Shown: positions 36,335-49,661, counted from the first letter of the stretch. The stretch: DNA of 64,000 nucleotides from Datnioides undecimradiatus (GCA_008933995.1 WARS01002873.1:248001-312000); one strand, 5' to 3'. The notes: generated from the sequence alone by a model not told the origin. Program-made: numbers and translations.

Positions 36335-39300
36335 AGACACACATCTGTCTTCACTGTGTTGACTCCGCCCTCCTCAGGTAAGACGTACACCATGATTGGT
36401 CGGGATTGCTCCACCCAGAGTCTGGGCGTGGCTCCCACAGCCATCTCGTGGCTGTTTAAGCTGATGGAGCAGCGGCGGGAGAAGTCCAGGGCTAGTCTGT
36501 CTGTCCGGGTGTCGGCGGTGGAGATCTCCGGACGGGAGGAGACGCTCACCGACCTCCTGGCTGAATTCTGCTCCTCCTCCTCAGCAGGGGGATGCCAGAA
36601 AGCGCTTCCCCTTCCGGTGTCCCTGCAAGAGGACCCGCTCTGTGGATCCCAGGTAGCCCCTCACCTCCACCTGGTTACACTAAAACAGCAGCATGTGCAA
36701 CAAGAAGTGACGTGACACAGCATGTTAGTTCAGTTAGCCGTGCAGCTAGCGTTCCTGTTAGAGACTGATGGAGGCTCTGAAGCTAACGAGCTAACAGGCT
36801 AACGGGCTGACGGCTGCTTCCGTTAAACTGAGTGTTGATCCTGAACAGAAAACATGATCCAGCTTCTCCAGAATGTGCTTTCTTCAAATCTGTGTCCTCG
36901 ATGTGTCACACGACAGGTCACATGACACCATCAGGTCGCCGTGTTGACTCTCTGCTGTCTCCTCGCCTCCTTCCCTTCCTCTCCTCCTCTCTGACCACAG
37001 CTGTCCAATTAGTTCTGTCCTCCTTCTTCGTGCGCTCAGTCTGTTTCATCTCCCCGGGCTCCTGACACATTTTTATCTCATCTCACTCTCGTTCCTCCTC
37101 TTTCTTCTTCATCAGACTTCTTCTGCTTCATCTCAGATGTTGTCTTCTTCTCACTTTGATCTCTGAGAAACGCATCAGTAACGACTCCATCTCAGCTGCA
37201 GACTCACCGGGTTTCTCCTGCTCTGTCACTTCATCACACTTCCTGTTTAGTAGTAGTTTAGTGTGTGCGTGTGTGTTGGGGGGGTTCCCTCTGGGTTCTT
37301 TTATCTTTCTCATTGTTATCCTCTCCATCAGTTGCAGAACCAGACGGAGCTGCGGGTGACCAACGCCGAGCGAGCGGCGTTCTTCCTGGACGCCGCTCTG
37401 GCAGCGAGAAGCAGCAACCAGATGCCTAGCGACCAGGAGGCCCGCAAGAACTCACACTTCCTGTTCACCCTGCACCTGTACCAGGAGAGGCTGGACAAGA
37501 GCAACAAGGCTGCAGGTCAGTTTGAGATGTTTGTCAGTTTTGATTTGAAAGAGATGAAAATGTGTCGTTCGCAACAAGAAGAAACTACAACTCCCAGGGT
37601 GCATTTCACCAGCACACACCCAGTCAACAGCTCCTCATTCTCACTGCGTACTGTGCTAACGGCGTGCTGAAGCTACAGAGGATGGATTCAGTTATGGCGA
37701 CAAATTTAATCCCTAATTGGATGATGCTCTGAGGCAGAGGCTCATGGGTAATGTAGTACAGTAATGTTGTCAGAACCAGCTCTGAGTTTCCTGGAAACTG
37801 TGACTCTGCGGATTTTCAGAGTTTGTCAATACTTTTATGTCTTTATGTCCAACGAACGTGTCTCTGAGCAGAATGTGCTGCGCAGAACGTCAGACACTGT
37901 TGTGCAACATATATTTTAATACTAATCCAAAACCTTATCTGCTGTTCAGCCGATTATTGAATAACTGACTCTTTAATTAATCTAATGAGGTGTTTTCAGC
38001 CAATGAGCTTGCAACTGAGAGCCTCAGACAGGAAGTGCGGCAGTTTGACACTGCAGCTATGGTTTGTGGGTAAACTGCTGTTGTAAATGATGACCTCAGT
38101 GAACTGAATAGTTGCAGGAAGCTGATCAACAGCACGATTAACCAGCAGAGAGGCTGCTGACGATGCCTCTGTCGCAGCACAGACGTTTCCACAGTTGTTA
38201 GTGTTTTCGCTGCTTCTCCATCCACGCTGGAATAAATCTGCATGACTAATGAGGCCTGAAGCCGCTGCGCCCTGAAAACTGTGCACTCAGCAGTTTGTAA
38301 ATCCTGCTGACGCCCTGCGTTGATTGTTCCCAACATCGTTTCTCTGGATTAATGAAGTGAACAGGAAGTTGAACAGACACTGATGTGGACGATCAGAGCT
38401 GAGGCCTGACACAGAGTCTGATCGTCTTGAGGCTCGATGCATGAACAACTGTTCTTGTGTCTTTGGTGAGGTCTGTTGTGTTCATGCAGTCAGAGTCCGT
38501 CTGAACTGTAGTCTGAAGACATAAAAGTGTCCGATCTGCAGCAGAGACTCTGTGTCTTGTTCCTTTCCTTGATAAATGTCAATCAGCACTAACAAGCACC
38601 CCCCCCATGTCTCAGCATCCGGCCGGAGTCGTCTGCACCTCCTGGACTTGGGGAGCTGTGAGACGGACAACAGCAGGACCAGGGAGGGAGGAGGAGGTCG
38701 GTGTCTGTCTCTGTCTGCGCTGGGAAATGTCATACTCGCCCTTGCCAACGGCGCCAAGCACGTTCCCTACAGGTACAAGCTCACACTCTCAGATCTCAGG
38801 TGGCAGGTGGGGGGGCGAGTTTCTCTGGGTGATTAGACTGATGAATAAATCTGTCTGTAATGCCGACTGACACCTCCAACGCAGCCTGATTGTTTTCCTG
38901 AGCTCCGTCTCACTTTTGTCTTTACACCTGTGAATATTTGTTCCGATGCCGTCGTCTCTTTGTTTACTTCCTGTTTGATCTCATGCTCGTTTACAAGCAG
39001 CAGACAAAGGTGAAAAGATGCCACGCAACAGTCAGAAGCTGCTTTCTGAAACACACCACTGTGTTACAGCAGAGACTCACCTTCAATGCTCTGCAGAGAC
39101 TCTGGAGTCACAGCAACACATCGCCACACACTGTCTCTGACTCACACACAGCAGACACACTGCTGACTCAGCAGGTGATGTGGGGAAGCTGATGTGTCCG
39201 CAGTAGGTGATAGATGCACCAACTGTCCACAGTGAACTTCTGGTCTTCAGTTAACGATCATCTGTTCACACCCTCTGACTTGACTCGTGCACAGAAACCC

Positions 39301-42300
39301 TTCATCAGACGTGAAGCTGCTGGAGGTGAAGAGGCCGGTTGTGGTTAAGAAGAGGCTTGGTTTGCCGATTCGTGTCTTTACTCCAGATTTCAAAGACAGA
39401 TCACGTGTAGTTAAAAGTGGGCTTCATTAATGTGCAATGAGAGATCGTTCCTGTTCCTTCTCGTGCCCAACTGCTGCGCGAAGGTAACGAGCGGTTTCTG
39501 GGATCCTGGGGGGATTCTCAGGCCCTTTTTCTGCTAACAAGGGGTTTCTTGATGTATTATTCAGGGACAGTAAGCTCACCATGCTGCTCAGCGAATCCCT
39601 GGGAAACATCAACTGTCAAACCACCATGATCGCCCACATCTCCGACTCCCCGGCCAACTACATGGAGACGCTGACCACAGTGCAGCTGGCCGCCCGCATC
39701 CACCGCGAGAGGAAAAAGAAGTCCAAGGTACTTGAGGTCAACTGGCAGGAACAGATTGATTATAGCTCTGATTATTGATCAGTCTGCAAAATAATCAGCC
39801 ATGTTACTGTATACATCCCACAGGGGGCAATTCAAACTCACATAATCAGTTTATTACCCAAGAGTAAAACCCAGCAACACAAAGGCTCGTGGAGTCTCTA
39901 CATGTGTTGAAGTCACCTTTCATTGTCAATTATTTCTCCACTGACACGTAAACAATTGCTGCGTTACAGTTTAAAGACACAAAAACAAATTCATGACATT
40001 GAAGCTGCTCATAATTTAATTTAAAGGGAAAAACGAGATCCTAGACGTCAACTGATTCTTGCAGTGGATCTCTGAATGAGTCTGAGCTCATTTCCTGCAG
40101 CGTGTGACAGTAAAAACCTAAAAACCATCCAGTTTACCCTGTGAATCTGTTTCATCAGGTCATAGAGTCATATTCTCATAAATCATAAGTTTCTTCCAAC
40201 CACAACGTGACAGATAATCACCATCACTGGTCCTGTGGGGACAGTGGCCTGATGGACATGAGACCACTGTTCATTCTCGCTAGAGGCTGAACTGATTGAA
40301 AAAGCTGAATGGAAATAGTTTTAAGCTTCTGCACTGACATTCATTGTAATCCAGTGTGCACTTTGAACCTCATGCTGCAGCCACAGAGATTTGCCTTCAG
40401 GCTGATGCTGGTGGACTTCAGGTCTCTTCAGGTTAATGCTCTGTGGTTTCTTCTTCTCTTGCAGTACACCTCCAGCTCATCCGGCGGGGAGAGTTCCTGT
40501 GAGGAAGGCCCATCTCACCGACCTCCTCATCTGAGACCATTTCACCCTCAAACCGTGGCCCTCGACCCAGACACGCCCCTGCTGCTCTCCAGCGATCCTG
40601 ACTACTCCTCCAGCAGCGAACACTCCTGCGACACTGTCATCTACGTCGGGCCTGGGGGGGCGGCTATCTCAGACCGAGAATTGAGCGACAATGAGGGACC
40701 TCCTTCCTTTGTTCCTATCATCCCCTCTCTGAACAAAAAGAGGGTCAAAGATGCACCCAGGTCAGATGGAGATCACTTCAAGTGTAACACTTTTGCAGAG
40801 CTGCAGGAGCGACTCGATTGCATCGATGGCAGCGAGGGCTCGTCAGTGTTCGGGCCAGAAGGCAAAGCAGCAGCGCTCCGGACTCAGACTGGAGCTGCTA
40901 AACCCACGGAGGCAACATCTCCACCCAAATCTGATAAGATCTCCTCTCACAGGTTCTTAGAAAGTAAACAAACCACATGCACAAATAAACCTGATCAGGA
41001 ACTTCTCAAGGTCCTCTCAGCTGGTGGCCTCATCGCCACATCGAAACAGACCAGTGCAGACAAGGAGAAGCTTTCAGCCACCCCCTCTCAGCCCTGTGTG
41101 GCACAGCCCATTGGGACGTTTTCCCAGGACTCTCAGTCTGTGGTGCGAGAGAAGGTCTACCTCAAAGAAGGTGTACCCAAGCCGTCTCCCTCACCGTCCT
41201 TACCCAAGACATCCAGGGCAGCATCTCAGCCTGGGGAGGTTGTTGGTAGGACTCCGCCTGTGGGTATGAGCCAACAAACACTGAGGCAAGGCCAACCAGT
41301 GGCCAACCCTGACACAGAGAGTCTCCCTGATGCTGGCAGATGCCTCATGGAGGTGAGCAGTCTATGGGCTGCCCTGTTGGAAAGATGCCTCAACAGGGAC
41401 TTTCTGACTACTGTTACCCTGCAGCAGCCTGTGGAGCTGAACGGGGAGGACGAGCTTGTGTTTACAGTCGTAGAGGAGCTTCCTCATGGCCTTGTCCGAG
41501 ACAATGGCCACCCCTCCAACCTGCTCAGCTTCAACAGCGGCAGCTCTCTGCAGGCGTTAGCCTCTGGCTCTCGCCCTGTAAGCATCATCAGCAGTATTAA
41601 CGATGAGTACGATGCTTACACATCTCAACAAGGAGCTGTTGCACCTGCTGCTGATGCGAGCACAGACTGCAGGGAAAGTATGTTTTGCCAACATGGCAAC
41701 AAGCCGTCAGTTATTGAAGTGGGTGGTGATTGGGCTGAAGGTGAAATCAGCCTTAATTTGAGGGACAAATACAAGGCAACAGAGAAAGCATCCACGCTAA
41801 TGTCCCCGAGTATATTCCTTAAACAGACATCCTTGCAGCACGGCATCAAGAGCTCGCTGAGGGACAGCGGCTGTTTCTCAGAGCTGGACAGTAGCCACGC
41901 TACTCCAAACAAGCCTCCCTTTACCAAGTGTCCATCCTCCCCTGACTCAACAAAAGCCTCCACAAAAGGCTCTCTAAAGATGAGTGCAAACACTTCATTG
42001 TCAGCCCAGATTCCTCATCATGCCGCTCATTCCAGTCTTCCCAGGAAATCCAAGCTGACCTCATCTGTAACTGTGGGCAAGCAGGAAGGCAGACATGATT
42101 ACTTTTTGCTTCAGGGAAGCAGCGACTTTGACCCCAGAGAGGTTGAGTTTCTCTCTGCAGGTAAGCCACAAAAAAGTGGCATGAGCGGTGTTTCCTCTAA
42201 GAGGCCTGGTGGGAACAGCAACAGCATGCCTCGACCACCGAGGGCTCAGGTTTCATCTTCAGCTCAGAGGGTCGTGGATGGTTGTGAGAGGTCCAGCAGC

Positions 42301-45300
42301 AGGAGAGGAGACACTCTCGTCAAGCTGCCACAACTCACACGAGGAGCAACCACTCTGGGAACTGTTTCTATTCCCCAGACTTCTGAATCCAAGTGGGCTC
42401 ATGAGGGCGCTGCAGTGATGGGTACCCTGAGGTTTTCATCCTTGGGTAAAAAGTCAAATGGGCAGAAAAGCATTGTGATCTCCAAGTCTGGAACCATCTC
42501 TCCCCCTGCTCCACCTGTCAGACAGTCAAGCCAAGAACAAAAGACAAGGACCGCATCATCAAGTGCCTTAAAGTCCTCACTATCCAAAACATTGCCCTCA
42601 GAGGAAGAGTTCAACATCAGGCTGCGGGCAGATTCATTCAGTCACAGGACATCTGGTACAAAAACTGAGCACGGCTCTGTCAGGACATCTTTAAGCCTGA
42701 AGACACGTGGGACCAAAGCAGAGTCTTCCAGATACTACGGGAGTCTGATGTCTCTGGAAAGATGTGACAGTCAAATCTTAGCTGGGTCTAAGCCTGAACC
42801 ACTCGCAGAGAACAGTGGCGCTACTCCAGGAGGTAACAGCAGATCCAACAGATCAGTGCCACGACTCAGGGTTCCAGCATCCACCTCCACATCTGCTTCA
42901 TCTTCCCAACTTTCTCCGGGTGCCTTTGCAACCGCAATCAAGGCACTGGGGCAGGTCAAAGTCAACGGCAGCTCACAAGCAGCAGTTTCTGGTGGATCAA
43001 AGGTTCGAATACTGTCGACCAGTAGTTCCAAGAGTCTAAGCTCCCCCCCTAAACCTCTTGATAATGTAGCTGGACGCAACACAAGCCTACCTCCAACTGG
43101 GAAGTCCCCAGCTCGGTCAGTGACAGGAGCCAAGATGGGAAGAGGCACCATCATGGGCACGAAGCAGGCCATCAGCAGGGCAGCTAACAGCCGGGTTAGC
43201 GAGCTAGCCTCTGGGAGCCAAAGAAAGCAGCTCAGCAGACAGCCCAGACTAACAGGAAGTGAAGGCACTGACAGCGGGACCAGCAGTGTCAGCAGGTCAC
43301 CAATCAACACACCGCTGCCATCGCCTTACAGCAAGATCACAGCGCCTCGGAGGCCGCAGCGCTACAGCAGTGGGCACGGCAGTGACAACAGCAGCATCCT
43401 CAGCGGGGAGCTGCCCCCCGCCATGGGCCGCACCGCCTTGTTTTACCACAGCGGGGGGAGCAGCGGCTATGAGAGCATGATCCGAGACAGCACCTCTTCA
43501 GCTCATGACTCCATGAGCGAAAGCGGAGTGTCATTGTCCAACAGAAGCAGAGTCTCGAAATCGCCCAAGAAGAGAGGAAACGGTGAGTCCACTTTGCAAA
43601 GTTAGAAAAAGGCATCAGAGAATATTTCATCTGAGCAATGAGTGGCTCGACACTGACCAGACTGACCAACAGCTCAGTCAACGCCACTGCTGTTCAACCA
43701 CAGTACCTCCACTTCAGGGCTTTAGACCATAGCAGCCCCTGGACTGCGTTAGCATGTTAGCAGCTCAGGCTCTTGCCGAGGAAAGTTAACTGCTCTAAAG
43801 GCTGTGCTGCTTTTTCACATCATCAGAGTTAATGGAAGAAGTTTGACACTTAAATTTGACATTCAACAACTTTTTCTCCATGTGTTGATTCAGAGAGTGA
43901 CGAGGCCACGAAGCTACACTGCACAGAGAAATGAACATATTTATGACTTTTCCCAAAATGAGCCTCGATCCATCACAGTGCATGATGATGGCGTGATGGC
44001 TCTTCAGGATGATGTGTTCATGAATGCTGAGAGGAGGACAGGTATTACTGCTGTGGAGCATCCATCACCGGCTGCTCTGATGCTTCGCCGCATCAATTTA
44101 TGTCTGGTGTTATCGTAAAATCTACATGCGCGTTATCTGGGACGCTGTCGTCGTGCATTCAGCCTCTGTGCTGCTGGTCGTGATTCATGCGGCTTATTGG
44201 CAGGGGCGGCGTGCAGGTCAGCCTGATGCATATGGAATCAGCACTCATGTGATCCGCCTGCCATCAGTTTGAGCATCTCATGAATATTTCATAAGGCTGC
44301 TGCGATTCCCGGTGTACATATCCAACTCCAATTATCACCCACACAGCCTCCCTCCACATCCACTACACAGCACTCCACACACACCCACACACTCCACAGT
44401 CCAACGGTAATGGCTTTGTGTTTCTGCTGCTCGCTGCCGCAGCGCCATAATGATCATGAAATTAATTTTGACAGCCGTGTGTACGAGGTCGTTATAAATA
44501 GGACTGAGGTCTTTAGGTGTAGGCAGAGGTGCTGGACCTTAGCAGCAGTGTGACGTGCTGGTGGAGTTAAACTGGGAGTTTTCTGATAACACGAACTAAA
44601 TAAAACCTCACTTCAGAGATCTGCTCATCAAATCTGTCTGTTGTCCACATTATATTCATTTTAGTAATTCTGCCTCCATCAGGTTTCCAGCGGCGCCGCC
44701 TGATCCCAGCTCCCCTGCCGGACCCCTCCTCTCTGGGCAGGACGGTGGGGGGTCAGTGGGTGGACCTGCCACCGCTCGGCGGTGCCCTGAAGGAGCCCTT
44801 TGAGATAAAGGTGTACGAGATCGACGACATTGAGCGCCTGCAGAGGAGGAGGGAGGTGGTGACGGGGTCAGAGGTGAGACAGCCTCCATCTGCTCAGCTG
44901 CAGGAGAAGGTTCAAGAAACTCTTCAGATGCAGTTGAGTTGCGGTAGAATCAGGTCGGGTCAGGGTGCAGACAGAAAACCAGAGGCTCATGGGTACTGTA
45001 CTGCTGCACACTCAACAAACATGTTCAAATAAAACCAGGAAGAGACTTTTTAATATTTCACTGAACCAGTCAATGTCAGCAATCTGTTCACCGGTTTGAA
45101 AAGGAAGTGGATTCTTAACATCTGTCAAATAAATGAACACATCGTCTGCGTATAATGATATTTAATAAGCCAGGAACTCTCACTACTAGGATAAATCAGT
45201 TTATTCAGATCTAATTTCAAAAGTGTCAACAAATAAAGCAGAAGCCAACACCTGCACACACACAACAGTCAGCATTCACATCAACATTACACTGTCAAAC

Positions 45301-46426
45301 TAAACTAAATATTTCATTATTATTATTATTATTATTATCATTAGCATCATTTGAGGTTGGAACATGTTTCTGTATTCTGTGTTTGTGGCAGCTTTGTTCT
45401 TAAATAAATGCAGAGACCTGAATTTGAGGTCAGACCCGTCAGAGTTCATCACTGTGTCGATTACAGCTCAGCCCTAATTGGTTTAGATGAGTGTGACAGC
45501 CGGAGGAGGCGGAGGAGGAGCGGTGCAGTGATGGATGAAGGTCTTTCCTTGGCCGGTTGGTCTTTACAGCCGCCACCTCTCTCTGTGTTAACGGGTCATT
45601 AACCTTGAGCACGTCGGGGAGACGAGGATTCAGCTGCAGCGACTTTATTTCAGTTAGAGGACGATGACGTGTCTTCATGTGTCCATCGTCTCACTGAGCC
45701 TCTCTCTGTGTCTCCCTCTGCAGCCCCTCCATGACGTGGAAAAGGTGAGTTATGATTCAACATGAGATCCGACCAATCAGCACGCAGCAAACAAACCCAG
45801 CACCTTCAATTCATGCTCCATCATTGAGTCTTACAAAGGAAATTATAAGTGATTCATAAATCAGGTGATCAGCTCATTCATAAATGTTTGTTGTGTTGAC
45901 TGGATGACAAATATTTCCATGTTCACACATGTTTGAAATCAGCCAGTAAATGTTCATCTGAATTAAGCTCATTGTAATAAAATCCCTTTATACCATCGGT
46001 GCGCTTGTATTTGGTAACAGCAATGCTAGCAACACGGATATAAGTTCTGTAGTTGAGAAAAATGAAAAAACACGAATGAGGTGATTTTTGTCCTAATTCT
46101 GAATTTTACTGAGATAAAGTTTCTGCCGCAGCTCACTCAGACAAACAGCTCAGCAATAGCCAGTGAGAGTTTACATGTGAATGAGATGAGATACTGAGGA
46201 CGGCTACAGACACAGCAACAGACACAGCAACAGACACAGCAACAGACACGCAACAAACACAGCAACAGACACGCAACAGACACGCAACAGACACACCAAC
46301 AGATACGCAACAAACACAGCAACAGACACAGCAACAGACATGTAACAAACACGCAACAAACACACAACAGAGAAACAAGAACAGACTCAACAGACCAGGA
46401 CAGGGAAAACTCATCAGTGCTGCAGC

Positions 46427-46472
<46 letters not shown>

Positions 46473-47679
46473 CATAACATTAATTACAGACAAGAGGTTT
46501 CAACAATAGCAGAGGTTAAAGGATGAAGAGAAGAGAGAATAATCATAATAATAATAACAATAATAATAACGATAATCACAACAACAACAACAACAACAAC
46601 AACAATAATAATAATAATAAGAGACAGAGGAAAAAGAAGGAGAAGTCTTCATTAGTGTCTCGGACCCCCGGTATCAGACTCACTCCCTCTGTAAATCATG
46701 CATTGTGAACTTTGGTGATTTCCAGTTCATGAGGATTGCTTTCCTGGCGATAGTCAGCGCTGCCAGCAGCAAGGTGTTGCTTGTGTTGTTTGAGTCACTG
46801 GGAGGCCAGATGGCGTGAACATACGTGTCCGGGCTGCTTTGTGTGCAGTGTGAACTGAGTGAGGTGAGGATGGCAGAGCATCTTATGCTGGAGGAGCTGT
46901 CGGTTGGTGTTTTTAGTCATGTGACTGGCAGCAGTGATGGATGAGTCAGATGGTGAGTGTAGGACATAACTGATATCTGCAGCAGGAAACAGGAACCAGC
47001 ATGTGGGGCCTCCGGCCAATCAGAAGTCTTCCCCTGAACATCTGTAATTAAGTGAAGCTCTGTCTCGCCTGCTCGTCCTCCGCTGTCCCTGATCCTGCAG
47101 ATTATGTCTCCTGGCAGCAGATTAGCGCTCATGCTAATTTTATCTGTGGCTGGCTTCTAACTAGAGCCAGCAGTCTTAAGTCTCAGAGCAGGTTAGTGTG
47201 TGTTAATCCCCCTCCACCCTCCACCTCACCGTGTAAACCAGCCGCCGCTCGTCACGTCGCTCTGTGTACGGTCCGCAGGGTCTGCTCTACTTTAACGCCC
47301 GGCTGAGGATGCTGGAGAAGAGGCAGCAGCAGATCTGGGAGCTGAAGAGCAAACACGAGAGGCTGAAGGTGGAGCTGGAGGAGGCCAAGAGCCGGCTGAT
47401 GCTCCACCCGAGCAAGTGGAGCGGAGAGTGTGAGTATAACGCCGTCAGCCGAGACCCTGCACAGGTAAATGCAGGATCAACACCTGTCTCTGTCCTGCAG
47501 TCAGTGTAGACCCGGACCTGGACCAGGAGTCCCGGGAGTACCTGGAGGCCCTGGCTCAGGCCACAGCGGAGCTGGAGTACTGCGTCAACCTCTGCAAGTC
47601 CCGCGTCATGATGGAGACCTGCTTCGACATCACCGTGACAACAGCCACGCAGGGAGGACAGCAGGAGTTGGAGGTGTGA
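25098..47679 (+). CDS. kif26a: Kinesin-like protein KIF26A (atypical kinesin), 16 exons
   Basis: Atypical kinesin-11 family member; mammalian KIF26A binds microtubules without ATPase activity and restrains GDNF-Ret signalling through GRB2 (family knowledge). Exons: 25098-25157 (tentative first), 25538-25780, 30856-31260, 32119-32195, 35319-35511, 35890-36093, 36204-36297, 36378-36652, 37332-37515, 38616-38772, 39565-39727, 40465-43582, 44683-44873, 45724-45744, 47279-47429, 47501-47679. Phases agree at every junction; total 5,715 nt, 1,904 aa (human about 1,880). Cysteine pairs CRRC and CEVC lie near residues 66 and 120. The motor-like domain runs from about residue 325 to 685, with P-loop-like [13 protein letters not shown], degenerate switch [12 protein letters not shown] and switch [10 protein letters not shown]. 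Exon 12 (1,039 codons) codes the Ser/Pro-rich tail with the conserved [15 protein letters not shown] and [35 protein letters not shown] and the ELEV end favour KIF26A over KIF26B. Confidence 0.95.
27353..27525. repeat. CTCCTC/CTGCTC low-complexity tract
   Basis: Pyrimidine-rich triplet repeat that gives poly-Leu, poly-Pro and poly-Ser frames on plus and Arg-rich frames on minus. Confidence 0.85.
27778..28420. repeat. CATCATGTCAG minisatellite split by a LINE insertion
   Basis: Copies of TCAGCATCATG-like units occur at 27778-27832 and resume at about 28376-28420. The sequence between is the LINE-derived segment. The same unit on both sides implies one array that was interrupted. Confidence 0.65.
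27834..28375 (-). mobile_element. LINE-2/Maui-type reverse transcriptase fragment
   Basis: Minus strand reads as one frame or nearly so with typical teleost L2-clade ORF2 text upstream of the RT catalytic core: [53 protein letters not shown]. The catalytic YxDD region is not present, so it is a short internal fragment. At the other end (about 27838-27900) lies the common fish repeat motif TTTATTTATATAGCGCCAA. No intact ORF, so the element is inactive. Confidence 0.8.
29948..30310. repeat. TTGTTACTGGT decameric array
   Basis: About 360 bp of imperfect 10-11-bp units (TTTGTTACTG, GTTGTTACTG, GTTTGTTCCT). Several plus-strand frames stay open through it as VCYWLL-type repeats; these are repeat artefacts. 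Confidence 0.9.
31313..31471. repeat. 21-bp minisatellite TGACCTCACCACTTCCTGTTG in kif26a intron 3
   Basis: About seven copies in tandem, about 50 bp after the exon 3 donor. Units contain ACTTCCTG, an ETS-like core on the minus strand (CAGGAAGT). Confidence 0.9.
32196..35318. other. kif26a intron 4
   Basis: Contains CA/GT runs (33301-33347, 33434-33468), a G-rich stretch (33565-33595), an acidic open frame (33727-33864, [13 protein letters not shown]-like) without recognised homology, a GGAGAGGAGAG purine tract (34038-34095) and a TTGTTGTTTGT tract (35058-35215). No exon is needed here for a continuous kif26a frame. Confidence 0.5.
35058..35215. repeat. TTGTTGTTTG low-complexity tract
   Basis: T/G-rich imperfect repeat in kif26a intron 4. 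Confidence 0.8.
36653..40464. other. kif26a introns 8-11 between motor-domain exons
   Basis: Four introns (36653-37331, 37516-38615, 38773-39564, 39728-40464). No independent gene or notable repeat recognised. Frames such as 37977-38336 (minus) show no known motif. Confidence 0.5.
45724..45744 (+). other. kif26a: kif26a 21-nt microexon (exon 14)
   Basis: CTGCAG acceptor, then seven codons reading PLHDVEK, then the consensus donor GTGAGT. Both flanking junctions are phase 0, so it can be skipped without frame change. It sits between the conserved [13 protein letters not shown] exon and the coiled-coil exon. Confidence 0.75.
46203..46375. repeat. CAGCAACAGACA minisatellite
   Basis: Imperfect 12-13-bp units (ACACAGCAACAG, ACACGCAACAG) in kif26a intron 14; it gives Cys/Val-rich antisense frames. 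Confidence 0.85.
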
Positions 47680-48890
47680 GAGGAGACCTGGCACCTCCAC
47701 TGCCCCCCTGAGGTCCAGGTCTTCACGTCACTTCCTGTGGACATCATCATCTCTGACTACGCTGAGACTAAACAACGTGTCATCGACCTGCAGCTGACAT
47801 CACATCGCTGCTGTTAGCATGTTAGCAGGCTGACAGCAGCACACACACACTCAGCTGGTGTGTGTGTGTGAGTGATGAGGAGGATCATGTCAGAGGGGAT
47901 GAAAGCTCTGGAAGTGCCTTCATTTCTCTCATGTAACACTTGTTTCTATTTTTGTTTTTATCTGTTGCTTTGTATTAATCATGTTTGTTTTCATGGTGCT
48001 GAAGTTATAAACAAATGTCTGAGATATGATTCATGCAAAAGTCTGATTTTGGAGCAGAAGCTGAGTTATTGAACCTTCCTGTCTGGATGTGGACTCCGCT
48101 CAGAGGACGCGGGTCTGTCGCGGGTCCAGATCGGTGCTGTGATCCACCATCCCAACGTCCACCGTTCCACTGCCGATGCCGTCACTCAGCTCCAGGACTT
48201 CCTGCTGAGACTGTGCTCCTGTTTAACGTGACAAAACACGGTTCCTTCTATTAAAACCTGTTCACCTTCCTGTAAAACACAACCTGACCTCAGATGGAAC
48301 CGACCAATCACATCTTGCCATCCAGCCACCAGTCAGAGTCCAGCTGTTAGCATCAGAGCTAAGGTTCATCAGTTAGCTAGCTAGCAGCAGCATGACGTGA
48401 ATGAATCATCATCATCATCATCATCCAACTCTGAATCACTGGAGCTCTCCATGTTTGTTCTGACCCCACCCACATTTCAAATGGGCCAATCAGATTCCTC
48501 CAAACATTATGCCCTGTCTGCACTTCCTGTTCTGCTCAGAGATGTGTCACTGTACAGAGGAGACAGACTGTCCACAGCAGGTGTCTTCAGGATCTTCTCT
48601 CTCTTTGTTTTATTTCTTCTTCTTCTGTTTCTGCTTTGCCGCTCAAACATTCTCAGGCTCCTTTTAAAGCTACCACATGAAAACCTTCTTCTCTCCTTCC
48701 CGTGGTCGGTCTGTCATAGAAACACGTTCCTCTGCTGACATCAGGTCTTCAGTGTGATGTTCACTTGTTTTGTTACTGTACAGTTTTATAATGATTTGTA
48801 GAGACGGCAAGGCGAGCGCAGATGTAGCAACAAGTCGATGACCTCAGGTCAGACGTGTCAATAATAAAGAGTGTTTTGGTGAAATCAGAG
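47680..48890 (+). other. kif26a: kif26a 3'UTR with polyadenylation signal
   Basis: AATAAA at 48863-48868, followed by a GT-rich element (GTGTTTTGGTG). A CAT repeat (TCATCATCATCATCATC) lies at about 48406-48425. No other frame of note. Confidence 0.7.
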
Positions 48891-49364
48891 TGTTTTCATT
48901 GTTATTTCACACATTTAAACGAGCTCCTCATTGGTCAGACAGCTTCCTCCACCAGCCAATAAGATGTCCTGCTCACTGTAAACTGTCATGGACATTGTGT
49001 CAGTAAAGTTTAGTTCAACAGGAAGCAGCAACAAAACGAGGACACAAACACGCAGCCGTTTGGTGAAGCGACGCTAATGCACGGGAACGTTGTCGGCCAT
49101 GTTTCACACTGTCCTGCACACACAGTGCATCAGCACTGAGTGACTGGCTGCTGTGCTAATGCTAATGCTAATGCAAATGCTAACTGATTGGGAGTAACCA
49201 TGGTGACCGTCAGCCTCGTCTCATCTGATCTCACACAGGGCAGCGGTGGCAGCAACAGCGTTCGCTCAGACACGTTTGAGCATGAAACCCTCAACAGAGT
49301 CATTTGGGAGATGAACTGCAATGTGAGTGTGTAAATGTCAGACGAGTGTGTGTGTGTGTGCGTG

Positions 49365-49412
<48 letters not shown>

Positions 49413-49661
49413 TTCATCCTGTCAGGAAACATGACCACTACAGATTATGTTTGATGTCACGGTGGGAACAGAAAGTGTGGAACCTGACGCTGAGTCACCA
49501 TGGTAACTGTTGCCATGGAGACCGACAGAGGGAGGCACTGACCTGTGGGTGTGTGTGAGGATGTTTCCTGTAATCAGGCATTTATAATTATTAGATTTAT
49601 ATTTATAAACAACAACAAACAAAACAACTAAACAGCTTCATGTTCCGCTCATTTCCTGTCT

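Larger units (their letters stand above)
43583..47278. other. kif26a introns 12-14
   Basis: Holds a CAACAGACACAG minisatellite (46203-46375), a GT run (46428-46470) and an AAT/AAC trinucleotide tract (46536-46620). No further exon recognised apart from the microexon. Confidence 0.55.

Noticed and set aside
42771-43310. 179-codon minus-strand frame opposite kif26a exon 12
   Set aside because: Shadow of the Ser-rich tail, which matches KIF26A conserved strings on plus.
25098-47679. KIF26B as the identity of the kinesin gene
   Set aside because: The C-terminal third ([16 protein letters not shown], coiled-coil exon, ELEV end) fits KIF26A; KIF26B ends differently.
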